DNA of 34,413 bases from Emcibacter sp. (GTDB lineage: Bacteria; Pseudomonadota; Alphaproteobacteria; Sphingomonadales; Emcibacteraceae): positions 1-34,413 of the forward strand of contig JAJFIP010000227.1 of the NCBI GenBank assembly GCA_021774875.1, read 5' to 3'. Shown in pieces: positions 1 through 8,402 of the stretch. Below the pieces are notes generated by a model. The model made no database searches and was not told the DNA's origin. It was given only the letters and a program-made list of their open reading frames with translations. The translations under genes and the position numbers were made by a program. How positions within the stretch are numbered: the stretch's first letter is position 1; each line of letters begins with the position of its first letter.

Positions 1-658
1 CACATCTTTTATTGCTGATGAAACTTTGAAGAAAGCCACGCAAATAGCAATTCCATCAGGTCAGAATTTGGCACTTGCGGCGGTTTTGTTTGTTGCGGAT
101 AGTGCCGGAACTGGCCAGTTCAAGACCTGCTGGAGCAATGCGGACAGCATGAAAATGCCAATAAAATTAAGCACTGCATCCGGGGAAACAATGGCTTTGG
201 TATCATATAGTGGGGATGGCTATAATGTTGAAATCAAAGAAGAAATAAATAATATTATATTACATGATGTGGATGAGCATCGTTTGAGTTTTTCTATTGA
301 AGGCATAAGGAAGAAAGCCTTTTACGTTAGGCAGCATAATACAGTTCATCTAGAGGCCGGGGGGCAAACTATCATCGTAACCAATAGCACCTATCATCCT
401 TCTGTCGCAGATCAAGCAGACGGAAATGGCAAGATTATTGCCAGCACTGATGGGGCCATTGTTCTCGTTGCGGTTCATAAAGGCGACCGGGTCATTCAGG
501 GGCAAACTCTGGTTACGATTGAAGCCATGAAAATGGAACATCGTATCGTCGCAGATAGTGACGGTATCGTTGCACTTATTCATGCCCATGAAGGAAATCA
601 AGTGAAAAAGAGCCAGCTTCTGATTGAAGTTGATGTCGATAGCAGGAATGGTGAATGA
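1..658 (+). CDS. Acyl-CoA carboxylase alpha (biotin) subunit, C-terminal part
   Basis: The frame is open at the left window edge, so the biotin carboxylase domain lies outside and only the C-terminal part is visible; the TTG at 26 is not a real start. The end carries a biotinyl (BCCP) domain with the motif EAMKMEH; the biotinylated lysine is encoded at 530-532. Together with the next gene it would form a two-subunit carboxylase that fixes bicarbonate onto an enoyl-CoA, as methylcrotonyl-CoA carboxylase (LiuD) and geranyl-CoA carboxylase (AtuF) do. It ends in TGA two bases before the likely start of the beta subunit, which indicates translational coupling. The family is secure from the biotin motif and the neighbour. 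The substrate is not, since the domain that would help is missing. Confidence 0.9.
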   Translation, partial: TSFIADETLKKATQIAIPSGQNLALAAVLFVADSAGTGQFKTCWSNADSMKMPIKLSTASGETMALVSYSGDGYNVEIKEEINNIILHDVDEHRLSFSIEGIRKKAFYVRQHNTVHLEAGGQTIIVTNSTYHPSVADQADGNGKIIASTDGAIVLVAVHKGDRVIQGQTLVTIEAMKMEHRIVADSDGIVALIHAHEGNQVKKSQLLIEVDVDSRNGE

Positions 659-659
659 T

Positions 660-2303
660 ATGAAAGCATTTGAAACAAAGATTGACACAAATGCCGAAGA
701 ATTCAGAACTAATGCTGACTTTATGACGGGTCTTGTAGGTAAAGTTAAGTATGTTGAAAATCAAATTAGGGTCGGTGAAGAAAAATATAGGGCAAGGGCC
801 ATCCAGAAAGGAAAACTCTTGCCCCGGGAACGATTGGCCTTATTGCTGGATCATGGGGCACCCTTTCTGGAGTTGTGCCCTATCGCCGGATATAAAATGT
901 TTGGTGATACGGACGGTACGTCTGCTGGCGGCAATATCATTACCGGGATAGGCTATGTCAGTGGTCGTCGTGTTCTGGTGATCGTAAATAATTTTGCCAT
1001 AAAAGGCGGTACCATAAATTCTGTAACTTTCCGCAAAACACTTCGCCTTCAGGAAATCGCCTTCAAAATGAGATTGCCCGTGGTTTCATTAAGTGAAAGT
1101 GGTGGCGGTAATCTAGCTGACAGGACGCCAGACCCATGGGGGGCACATAGTTTCATTGACAGTGGTCTGGTTTATTGTCAGCAGGCAGAATTATCTGCTG
1201 CGGGTATCCCGCAAATTACAGTCGCACACGGTAATGCTACCGCCGGAGGCGCCTATCAAGTCGCTCTATCAGATTATATCGTTCTTGTTCGGGGACAATC
1301 ACAAATTTTTCTTGCTGGCCCGCCGCTACTGAAAGCCGCAACAGGTGAAGAGGCCAGTGCCGAAGAATTAGGTGGTGCAGAAATGCATGCTACTATCACA
1401 GGTACAGGGGAATATTTGGCAGAAGACGATGCTGATGGCATTAGAATTGCCCGTGAAATAGTTGATCAACTGCCCCGCGATGCTGGTGAATATTTGATGG
1501 CGGATAAAAAACCGGAAATGCCAGTTTATCCCAAGGAAGATCTTCTCGGTATTGTACCTACAGACAAGAAAATTCCTTTTGATATGCGTGAAGTTATTGC
1601 CCGGATTGTTGATGGATCACGGTTTCTGGAATTTAAGACAGAATTTGGAGCTGATACATTATGTGGGCATGCCTACATAGAGGGTCAAAAATGCGGAATT
1701 ATTGCCAATAACAGCCCAATTACGCCACAAGGTGCCATAAAAGCAACGCAGTTCTTACAGCTTTGCGATCAATCTGATACGGCAATGATATTCCTCCATA
1801 ATACCACCGGTTTTCTGGTTGGTGTCGAGGCGGAACAATTTGGCCAGGTTAAACATGGCTCAAAGATGATACAGGCGGTGGCAAATTTCAGACCGCCAAA
1901 AATTTCCCTGATTATAGGAAGTTCCAACGGTGCCGGTAATTATGCCATGTGTTCAAAGGCATTGAAGCCCGCCTTTTCTTTCGCCTGGCCGACGGCCCGG
2001 ATGGCTGTCATGGGGGGCGAACAAGCGACCAAGGTCATGATGAATATCAAAGAAATGCAGGCAGAAAGAAAAGGCGTAAAAATTACAGATGAAGAGAGAA
2101 TAGAACTTGACCAGATTGCTGAGGAAAACAAGGCTGCATTCGAGAGAATCTCAGCACCATTATTTTTTGCCTCACGAATGATGACAGATGGGCTTATTGA
2201 TCCAAGAGACAGTAGAAATGTAATAGCGTTCTGCTTGGCAACTTGCCGGGAAACGCCACATCGTGGCACAAAATCCAATACATTTGGCGTGGCCAGAATT
2301 TAA
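660..2303 (+). CDS. Acyl-CoA carboxylase carboxyltransferase (beta) subunit, AtuC-like
   Basis: This 547-residue carboxyltransferase would transfer the carboxyl group from biotin to an acyl-CoA. The ATG at 660 is preferred over ATG 633 and 648 or TTG 624, because AGGA at 644-647 sits at a suitable distance and the protein then begins like LiuB/AtuC proteins. Crotonase-fold signatures are visible: ESGGGNL, NATAGGAYQ, FLAGPPLLKAATGEE and LGGAEMH in the N domain, and NNSPITPQGA, HNTTGFLVG and SNGAGNYAM in the C domain. The ESGGGNL stretch replaces the SGGAYLPRQ typical of methylcrotonyl-CoA carboxylase and resembles geranyl-CoA carboxylase (AtuC), which suggests a longer beta-methyl-branched enoyl-CoA substrate. 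That substrate call is an inference from recalled family sequences. An acyl-CoA dehydrogenase pair follows at once, as in leucine and terpenoid degradation clusters. Confidence 0.88.
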   Translation: MKAFETKIDTNAEEFRTNADFMTGLVGKVKYVENQIRVGEEKYRARAIQKGKLLPRERLALLLDHGAPFLELCPIAGYKMFGDTDGTSAGGNIITGIGYVSGRRVLVIVNNFAIKGGTINSVTFRKTLRLQEIAFKMRLPVVSLSESGGGNLADRTPDPWGAHSFIDSGLVYCQQAELSAAGIPQITVAHGNATAGGAYQVALSDYIVLVRGQSQIFLAGPPLLKAATGEEASAEELGGAEMHATITGTGEYLAEDDADGIRIAREIVDQLPRDAGEYLMADKKPEMPVYPKEDLLGIVPTDKKIPFDMREVIARIVDGSRFLEFKTEFGADTLCGHAYIEGQKCGIIANNSPITPQGAIKATQFLQLCDQSDTAMIFLHNTTGFLVGVEAEQFGQVKHGSKMIQAVANFRPPKISLIIGSSNGAGNYAMCSKALKPAFSFAWPTARMAVMGGEQATKVMMNIKEMQAERKGVKITDEERIELDQIAEENKAAFERISAPLFFASRMMTDGLIDPRDSRNVIAFCLATCRETPHRGTKSNTFGVARI

Positions 2304-2314
2304 CAGGAGCAGGC

Positions 2315-3520
2315 ATGAATAAAACAGATAATGAACTTGATGATTTCAGGTATGAAGTACGTGATTGGCTGGAAAAAAATAGGCCAAAGAAACCTGATTT
2401 TCTTATGCCGCAAAGTTTTATGGAGGTTGGAACAGATGAACAATTCCATTATTTACGGGAATGGCAACAGAAAGTCTATGAAGCAGGATTTCTTGGCATG
2501 GCATGGCCCAGAGAATACGGCGGTGGTGGCAGATCTCAAATATTACAGGATATTGCAACGCAGGAAATGAAAGTTGGTAAATTCCCCTTTATGATAAATG
2601 CTATAGGCGTAAGTTGGGCCGGGCCGTTGATACTTAATATGGGTACGGAAGAAGATAAAAGAAAATATATAAAAGGCATATTAAGCGCAGAAGATATCTG
2701 GTGTCAGGGATTTTCCGAACCGGATCATGGTTCAGATTTAGGAAACGTACAATTAAAAGCAGAACGGGATGGGGATGACTATATCCTCACAGGCAGCAAA
2801 ATATGGACGACGCTTGGCAACTACGCCAAATATATGATCTTGTTGGCCAGAACAAATCCCAAAATAGAAAATAAATATGCAGGATTAAGTTATTTTCTAT
2901 CACCAATGAAAATTCAGGGGGTTGACCCAGTACCAATTCAGAAATTGACGGGTGAATATGGCTTTTGCCAGACATATTTTGATGGGGTACGCATTCCGGC
3001 ATCTTGCCTGATTGGTGGTGAAGGCAATGGTTGGCGCGTAGCCATTCAGACCTTGCAATATGAACGTAATGCGGAAGGAGGGGCTGCGGGGGGACCAACT
3101 AGTGAAATTCCCTATGTTCATGAAGTGATTGACGTAGCTCGAAAAATAAAACGCGATGGAAAGCCCGCGATTGAAAATCCTCATATCAGGGATCAGGCGA
3201 TTAAATTTCTTATTACGGAAGTTGCCTGCAGAGCAAATCTTGTTCGAGATGAGATTCCATCTCTTGTAATTGAACGCCCCCAATCTTTATCGATGTCGTT
3301 AAAGGGGTATGGGTGCGATTTTTGGCAAAAGATGCAAGAATTTGCCATGTCATTGCAAGGACAGAGCGCGGCCTATTATGTAGGTGATGATCTTGCTGTT
3401 GCGGGAGGGCGGTGGCATCGGGCCTATTTTAATTCCTTTTCCACAACAATTGGTGGCGGCACCACTGAAATTCAGCGCAATATTGTGGGCGAACGCATTC
3501 TTGGCCTGCCGAAAAGTTGA
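2315..3520 (+). CDS. Acyl-CoA dehydrogenase, large subunit of a probable heteromeric pair
   Basis: This 401-residue flavoenzyme subunit would oxidise an acyl-CoA to its 2-enoyl-CoA. The start is ATG 2315 after AGGAG; the upstream in-frame extension overlaps the preceding gene. The FAD/substrate motif WCQGFSEPDHGSDL lies at about residues 129-142 and the C-terminal GGGTTEIQR at 380-388. The catalytic glutamate position of MCAD-type enzymes (YEGT) is occupied by glycine here. A glutamate in YER at residue 250 sits where isovaleryl-CoA dehydrogenase carries its base. With the small partner that follows, this resembles the alpha2beta2 dehydrogenases of sterol side-chain degradation (FadE pairs) and pimeloyl-CoA dehydrogenase. 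The two stops and starts are nine bases apart, so they are surely co-expressed. Confidence 0.9.
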   Translation: MNKTDNELDDFRYEVRDWLEKNRPKKPDFLMPQSFMEVGTDEQFHYLREWQQKVYEAGFLGMAWPREYGGGGRSQILQDIATQEMKVGKFPFMINAIGVSWAGPLILNMGTEEDKRKYIKGILSAEDIWCQGFSEPDHGSDLGNVQLKAERDGDDYILTGSKIWTTLGNYAKYMILLARTNPKIENKYAGLSYFLSPMKIQGVDPVPIQKLTGEYGFCQTYFDGVRIPASCLIGGEGNGWRVAIQTLQYERNAEGGAAGGPTSEIPYVHEVIDVARKIKRDGKPAIENPHIRDQAIKFLITEVACRANLVRDEIPSLVIERPQSLSMSLKGYGCDFWQKMQEFAMSLQGQSAAYYVGDDLAVAGGRWHRAYFNSFSTTIGGGTTEIQRNIVGERILGLPKS

Positions 3521-3529
3521 GGTAAAGAC

Positions 3530-4663
3530 ATGAGTGATAAATTAAAAATATATCCTGTAATAAATTTTAGCGATGAGCAGGAACAGCTTCTTGAGGTGGC
3601 GACAAATTTTTGTCGTAACAGATGGCCAAATGAGCGTATACGTCAACAGATAAAAGACGAAGACTCTATTGATGCGTATGTCTGGCAAGAAATTGTAGAA
3701 CTTGGCTGGCCAGGTGTTGCCATTCCCGAAGAATATGGCGGTAGCGGTCTCGATCTTGCAGAAGTCGTGACACTGGTTGAACCTATGGGGCAATATCTTC
3801 TTGCCTCTCCGTTGGTTTCCACAACTGTGGTCGCCCAAGCATTAATAGTTGCTGGTACAGATAACCAAAAATCTCATTTATTGCCTGCTATTTGTGAAGG
3901 ATCTGTCGCCAGCCAGGCTTTGTCAGAACCTCATGGTGACTGGGATCTATTAAATCTGAACTGTAAGGCCGAAAGAGAACATGGCAAACTATCTCTTTCC
4001 GGGACAAAAAATCTGATCACTGATGCTCATGTAGCGGATATCATACTCGTCAGTGTGATTTTCGAAGGGGAGCCCGCCTTGGTGATGGTTGCGAAGGAAG
4101 ACATCCCCCAGTCATCTATACGACGTGAAACCATCATTGATGAAACAAGACGGAGTTATCGTCTGTGTCTTGATGGCATCGCTGTGCCAGTTGATAATCT
4201 TCTGAGACAAGAAGATACAATCAAGGCCCTCAACCGTATAGAGCTTGTGTCTTGTTTACTTCATACCGCAGAAATATGTGGGGCAAATAATGCGGCGATC
4301 AATACGGTCGTGGAATATCTAAATACCCGAAAACAGTTTGGACGCTTTATTGGTTCTTATCAGGCTTTAAAACATCCTACAGTGCAATGTTTACAAGAGT
4401 ATGAAGCGGCCAGATCACTGCTTTATTACGCCGCAAGTGTTTTTGAAAATGAGCATGAAGGGGAAGTTGCTGTTCGTATGGCAAAAGCGCAAGCTGGCAT
4501 GGCGTTCTCTTTCATTGCAGACCGGGCTATTCAATTTCATGGCGGCTTTGGATTTACCTATGAATGTGATGCACAATTATATCGCCGCCGGGCAATTTGG
4601 CATGAAAGTCAATTTGGTGATGGAAATTATCACCGACAAAAACTGGCTGAGTTATTGCTTTAA
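3530..4663 (+). CDS. Acyl-CoA dehydrogenase-like small subunit (partner)
   Basis: This 377-residue acyl-CoA dehydrogenase homologue starts nine bases after the large subunit; GAGG overlapping the previous stop serves as its ribosome site. It keeps the C-terminal FAD-contact stretch RKQFGRFIGSYQALKH and FHGGFGFTYE, but its middle is degenerate: the usual TEP..GSD motif is reduced to LSEPHGDWDL, and there is no glutamate where the large subunit has YER. This split of features between two adjacent genes is what is known of heterotetrameric FadE pairs, where one subunit supplies the base and the other the flavin contacts. I infer it is not active alone. The acyl substrate is unknown. Confidence 0.85.
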   Translation: MSDKLKIYPVINFSDEQEQLLEVATNFCRNRWPNERIRQQIKDEDSIDAYVWQEIVELGWPGVAIPEEYGGSGLDLAEVVTLVEPMGQYLLASPLVSTTVVAQALIVAGTDNQKSHLLPAICEGSVASQALSEPHGDWDLLNLNCKAEREHGKLSLSGTKNLITDAHVADIILVSVIFEGEPALVMVAKEDIPQSSIRRETIIDETRRSYRLCLDGIAVPVDNLLRQEDTIKALNRIELVSCLLHTAEICGANNAAINTVVEYLNTRKQFGRFIGSYQALKHPTVQCLQEYEAARSLLYYAASVFENEHEGEVAVRMAKAQAGMAFSFIADRAIQFHGGFGFTYECDAQLYRRRAIWHESQFGDGNYHRQKLAELLL

Positions 4664-4737
4664 GTACTCAAATATGAGGCAGGTAAATTGAAAGATGCTT
4701 GCCACGTTTTGAGGTTAATAATCTTTAGGAGTAGAAA

Positions 4738-5550
4738 ATGATTTCAAATACATTCAGGGCTGATTTGTTTGATCAGAAAGTTGCCTATATAGCAGGTGGC
4801 ACAAGTGGCATTAATTTGGGCATTGCCAAGGGGTTGGTTACACTCGGTGCCAAGGTGGCTGTTGTTGGCAGAAACCCGGAAAAGGCTGTTGTTGCATCAG
4901 CAGAAATTTGTCAGATAAAGTCAGATTATGCCATTGGTTTATCTGCAGACGTCCGTGACTATGATGCGGTTGAAGAAAGTCTGAAGCAAACTGTAGATCA
5001 TTTTGGCCCTATTGATTTTATTATTTCTGGTGCTGCGGGTAATTTCCTTGCTCCTGTTGTTGGTCTTTCCTCCAAGGGTTTTAAAACAGTTGTCGATATT
5101 GATCTGATTGGGACTTACAATGTCTTTCATGCCTGTTTTAACCATATTACAAAACCGGGGGCATCTCTGATTGCCATTACGGCGGGGCAAGCGGTTAATG
5201 CCTTAACACATCAAGCACATGTGGCGGCGGCAAAGGCTGGCATTAATCAACTGATACGCTGTCTTGCCTTGGAATGGGGACCAGCAGGTATCCGTGTCAA
5301 TGGAATTTCTCCTGGTCCTATTGCTGGGACCGAAGGTATGGATCGCCTGGCGCCAACCCCGGAAATAGTAGAAAATCTTACCTCAAGAATAGCCCTGCGG
5401 CGTTTTGGCACCAAGGATGAGATAGCTGATTCCGCGGCTTTCTTATTCTCAGATGCCGCGAGATTCATCACGGGTATAATTCTAGAATGTGGTGGCGGCG
5501 TTGATATTGGCGACGCCAGTCCGGACTGCCTGGTGACATTATCCCGATAA
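4738..5550 (+). CDS. SDR, 2,4-dienoyl-CoA reductase (DECR2/FadH-SDR) type
   Basis: This 270-residue short-chain dehydrogenase starts at ATG 4738 behind TTTAGGAG. The nucleotide-binding motif GGTSGINLG is at residues 20-28 and GAAGNFLAP at 98-106, followed by FKTVVDIDLIGTYN and a C-terminal GPIAGTEGMDRL. These match peroxisomal-type 2,4-dienoyl-CoA reductases, which use NADPH to reduce dienoyl-CoA intermediates of unsaturated acids. As in that family, the classical catalytic tyrosine is absent (HVAAAK, lysine 166, with histidine where tyrosine would be). In this operon it would remove double bonds before or during beta-oxidation. Another enoyl- or ketoacyl-CoA role cannot be excluded. Confidence 0.82.
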   Translation: MISNTFRADLFDQKVAYIAGGTSGINLGIAKGLVTLGAKVAVVGRNPEKAVVASAEICQIKSDYAIGLSADVRDYDAVEESLKQTVDHFGPIDFIISGAAGNFLAPVVGLSSKGFKTVVDIDLIGTYNVFHACFNHITKPGASLIAITAGQAVNALTHQAHVAAAKAGINQLIRCLALEWGPAGIRVNGISPGPIAGTEGMDRLAPTPEIVENLTSRIALRRFGTKDEIADSAAFLFSDAARFITGIILECGGGVDIGDASPDCLVTLSR

Positions 5551-5593
5551 TGATATTTCACAAATTACTCATTTTCAATAAAGCGGAGTTTGT

Positions 5594-6889
5594 ATGAGTC
5601 AGATATTATCAAATGAAAAGCTTTCGCAAGCCATAATGGATGCGGTTGATGCAGGATTTGACGATCAAATAATATTCACGCAAGATTTGGTGAGAATACC
5701 TTCTCAAATGCGTGAGGAACATTTAGCACAGGACTTTATAGCAAAGGAATTGTGCAATAGAGGGTACGGCGTTGATCGCTGGGCTCTGGATGTGGCGAGC
5801 CTGAAAGATCACCCCGGATTTTCACCAGTTGAAGGCGGCTATGATTCAAATGCCATGAATGTAGTCGCTACCCATCGCCCGAAAGAGGAAAAAGGCCGCT
5901 CTCTCATCCTTAACGGCCATATTGATGTGGTCCCCGTTGGTCCATTGGAGCAGTGGTCGGGAAATCCATATGATCCATATATAAAGGATGATTGGCTTTA
6001 TGGGAGGGGAAGTGGCGATATGAAGGCGGGTTTGGTCGCCAATATTTTTGCTCTTGATGCGCTGAAAAGGGCAGGTTACAGACCTGCCTCCACGGTGTAT
6101 TTGCAGTCGGTGATTGAAGAGGAATGTACAGGTAACGGGGCTCTTTCCTGTCTTGTAAAGGGATATGATGCCGAGGCCACAATTATATCAGAACCGTTAG
6201 GGGAAGAATTGATAAGGGCCTCAACCGGGCTGATTTGGTTTCGGGTAAAAATAATGGGCAAACCATCGCACCCATCCTTGCCGGGAGAGGGTATTAACGC
6301 TATCGAAAGTGCTTATGGTGTACTTCAGGCATTAAAGAAGCTTGAGGCTAAATTAAATGCGGAGCGCGTGAAGTATCCAAATTTTAAGGATGTTGATAAG
6401 TCAATTAATTTAGTAATTGGAAAAATAAAAGGCGGGGATTGGGCGTCATCTGTACCCGCATGTTGCACATTTGATTGCCGGATAAATATTTTTCCCGGCC
6501 TGAATCCGAATGATATTACGCAGGAAATTGAAAACTGTATTCGCGATCATGCCCGTGTTGATCCGGGATTAAAAGATTTTCCGCCGACGGTTGAATACCC
6601 CGGACATTTAAGTTCAGGATATATACTTGAGCCGGGCTCTGATGCGGAAGAAATTCTGAATCTCGCCCATATAAAGACGGTTGGTGAGACGCTCCCTACA
6701 AAGGCCTTTACAGGCTATGTGGATGCGACGGTCAATGCCATTTATGGCCAGCGTCCTTGTCTGGTTTATGGGCCGCGAGCAGAAAATATTCACAGTTATG
6801 ATGAAAGAGTAAGTCTCAGTTCAATAAGGCGCGTTACCAAAGTATTTGCACTTTTTGTAGCAGAATGGTGCGGATTGGAAGCTATCTAG
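5594..6889 (+). CDS. M20-family metallo-amidohydrolase (ArgE/DapE type)
   Basis: This 431-residue zinc hydrolase starts at ATG 5594 after CGGAG. Metal and catalytic residues can be read: H109 and D111 in NGHIDVVP, D142 in GSGDMKAG, E175/E176 in VIEEECTG, E200 in ISEP and H400 in NIHSYDE. Family members cleave N-acyl amino acids, peptides or carbamoyl groups in the cytoplasm; known relatives include acetylornithine deacetylase and succinyl-diaminopimelate desuccinylase. An operon of CoA-dependent catabolic genes, with no arginine or lysine genes nearby, argues for a role in cleaving an N-acyl or amide bond of the growth substrate. That role is inference. There is no signal peptide. Confidence 0.85.
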   Translation: MSQILSNEKLSQAIMDAVDAGFDDQIIFTQDLVRIPSQMREEHLAQDFIAKELCNRGYGVDRWALDVASLKDHPGFSPVEGGYDSNAMNVVATHRPKEEKGRSLILNGHIDVVPVGPLEQWSGNPYDPYIKDDWLYGRGSGDMKAGLVANIFALDALKRAGYRPASTVYLQSVIEEECTGNGALSCLVKGYDAEATIISEPLGEELIRASTGLIWFRVKIMGKPSHPSLPGEGINAIESAYGVLQALKKLEAKLNAERVKYPNFKDVDKSINLVIGKIKGGDWASSVPACCTFDCRINIFPGLNPNDITQEIENCIRDHARVDPGLKDFPPTVEYPGHLSSGYILEPGSDAEEILNLAHIKTVGETLPTKAFTGYVDATVNAIYGQRPCLVYGPRAENIHSYDERVSLSSIRRVTKVFALFVAEWCGLEAI

Positions 6890-6903
6890 CAAGGGAAAAT
6901 AAA

Positions 6904-7395
6904 ATGAGAGAACGTGGAGAAATAACCTATAGAGGCCATATTATAGGCGATTGGCTGGACCATAATCGCCACATGAATCTTGGGTTTTATTTAGTCGTTT
7001 TTGATAATGGTACGGGGGGGCTTTACGAGAATCTGGTCATAGGCGAAGCCACGCGCGGCACCATAGGTCATTCAATGTTCACCCTGGAAGCGAGGGTCAT
7101 CTACTTAAAGGAACTTTTCATTGATGATAATATTCGTATTGAAACCAGAATATTGGGCTATGACCATAATAAAATCCATTATATGCACTGGATGATCAAC
7201 GAACAGAATGATGAAATTTGCGCCATAAATGAACTTATGGGCATTAATGTGGATATAAATACCCGAAAATCAATTTCATTCAGTGACGATACCCTTTCAA
7301 GATTAGCCATCCTGTCCACAGAGCATCACAATTACCCGATGCCGGAGGAGGCAGGATGCTCAATCAGACAGATTGGATTTCCAGAAAAAGAATAA
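6904..7395 (+). CDS. Hotdog-fold acyl-CoA thioesterase (4HBT family)
   Basis: This is a single hotdog domain of 163 residues. ATG 6904 is chosen because AAGGG at 6891 precedes it; the ATG at 6865 would overlap the previous gene. The motif LDHNRHMN (residues 18-25) carries the aspartate typical of the 4-hydroxybenzoyl-CoA thioesterase group, followed by GHSMFTLEARVIYLKEL. The pattern resembles carnitinyl/betainyl-CoA thioesterases. It probably releases free acids from CoA in the cytoplasm, either to recycle CoA or to let a dead-end intermediate out. The exact acyl group cannot be told. Confidence 0.78.
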   Translation: MRERGEITYRGHIIGDWLDHNRHMNLGFYLVVFDNGTGGLYENLVIGEATRGTIGHSMFTLEARVIYLKELFIDDNIRIETRILGYDHNKIHYMHWMINEQNDEICAINELMGINVDINTRKSISFSDDTLSRLAILSTEHHNYPMPEEAGCSIRQIGFPEKE

Positions 7396-7422
7396 TTATA
7401 TCATTTAGTTAAGGGTAAAGCT

Positions 7423-8214
7423 GTGAAGAATTTATTTAATATAAAAGGCAAAATTGCCATCGTTACGGGCGGTTCGCGGGGTATAGGGGAGATGATTGCA
7501 AAGGGTTATCTTGAAAATGGTGCGAAAGTTTATATTACCGCCCGCAAAGTGAAGGCATGTGTTGCCACTGCTGAACGCTTATCTAAAATTGGGTCATGTA
7601 TTCCGATTATTTCCGACCTGGCCACGCTGGACGGCATTGAAAAATTTGTTGAAGAAATTAGCAGACGTGAGGAAAAAATTGATATTCTGGTCAATAATGC
7701 CGGGGCCACTTGGGGGGCTGCACTGGAAGAATATCCGGAGGACGGTTGGGACAAGGTGATGGATATCAATTTAAAAAGCCCTTTCTTTCTTGTGCAAAAG
7801 TTGTTTCCTTTGCTAAAAAAAGCTGCGGACATTGAAAATCCATCACGTGTTATTAATATATCATCGGTGAACGGGCTTTGTCCACCACCAGTTAAAGTAG
7901 CCAGTTCACAATTACTGGAGACATATGCATATTCGTCTTCAAAGGCTGCTATGATCATGTTAACCCGCCATTTGGCTGGGCGCCTTACACGGGATAATAT
8001 ACTTGTAAATGCCATAGCGCCTGGACCATTTGAAAGTGATATGATGGCATTTGCCCTAAGGGAGAGCGGCAGTTTCATCATTGAAGATAATCCACGAAAA
8101 CGAATTGGAACGCCCGAAGATATTGCGGGAGTTGCCATATTTCTGGCATCACGGGCATCAGCTTATATGACAGGCTCTTGTATCCCTTGTGATGGTGGGC
8201 TTTCTGCGGTCTGA
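7423..8214 (+). CDS. SDR oxidoreductase, RhlG-like
   Basis: This 263-residue SDR starts with GTG at 7423, with AAGGG at 7411 as ribosome site. The cofactor motif TGGSRGIG is at residues 15-22, NNAG at 91-94, a serine pair at 147-148 and YxxxK as Y170/K174. The C-terminus AYMTGSCIPCDGG resembles the RhlG group of NADPH-dependent ketoacyl reductases. The proline-rich insert GLCPPPVKVASS before the active tyrosine is unusual. It may oxidise or reduce a hydroxy/keto intermediate of the pathway; the substrate is unknown. It is the last gene of the left operon; a copy of the shared 46-bp promoter element follows 22 bases after its stop. Confidence 0.82.
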   Translation: MKNLFNIKGKIAIVTGGSRGIGEMIAKGYLENGAKVYITARKVKACVATAERLSKIGSCIPIISDLATLDGIEKFVEEISRREEKIDILVNNAGATWGAALEEYPEDGWDKVMDINLKSPFFLVQKLFPLLKKAADIENPSRVINISSVNGLCPPPVKVASSQLLETYAYSSSKAAMIMLTRHLAGRLTRDNILVNAIAPGPFESDMMAFALRESGSFIIEDNPRKRIGTPEDIAGVAIFLASRASAYMTGSCIPCDGGLSAV

Positions 8215-8236
8215 CAGGTTTTTATATAGGCATAAA

Positions 8237-8282
8237 CTTAGCAAAATACGAATCATAGAAGCTTTTCTATGTAATATACATA
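8237..8282 (+). promoter_or_regulatory. Shared 46-bp promoter element, copy 1 (PimC/PimD operon)
   Basis: This copy begins CTTAGCAAAA and ends TGTAATATACATA, at exactly the spacing of the six other copies. The -10-like hexamer TGTAAT is at 8270-8275, which predicts a transcript start near 8282 and a leader of about 120 bases before the PimC-like gene. Only in this copy the middle also forms a perfect dyad, CATAGAA/TTCTATG at 8254-8271, overlapping a second one, TATGTA/TACATA. TTTACTA is repeated at 8293 and 8302 just downstream. It is seen directly as a repeat; its promoter role is inferred from position. Confidence 0.72.
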
Positions 8283-8402
8283 AGCTAGAAAATTTACTAG
8301 TTTTACTAATATGGCTATATATATCGGTCATATAGGGTAGCGCGAGCATTGTTAATTATATTAATATTTTACAATAATAGACTAACTTTTTAAGGCACTT
8401 TT

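Noticed and set aside
660-2303. Straight annotation as methylcrotonyl-CoA carboxylase of leucine degradation
   Set aside because: No isovaleryl-CoA dehydrogenase-type single gene, methylglutaconyl-CoA hydratase or HMG-CoA lyase is nearby, and the ESGGGNL segment differs from that family.
7530-8138. Long antisense reading frame opposite the RhlG-like SDR
   Set aside because: It lies wholly inside a well-supported SDR gene on the other strand, has no recognisable motif and no ribosome site of note.
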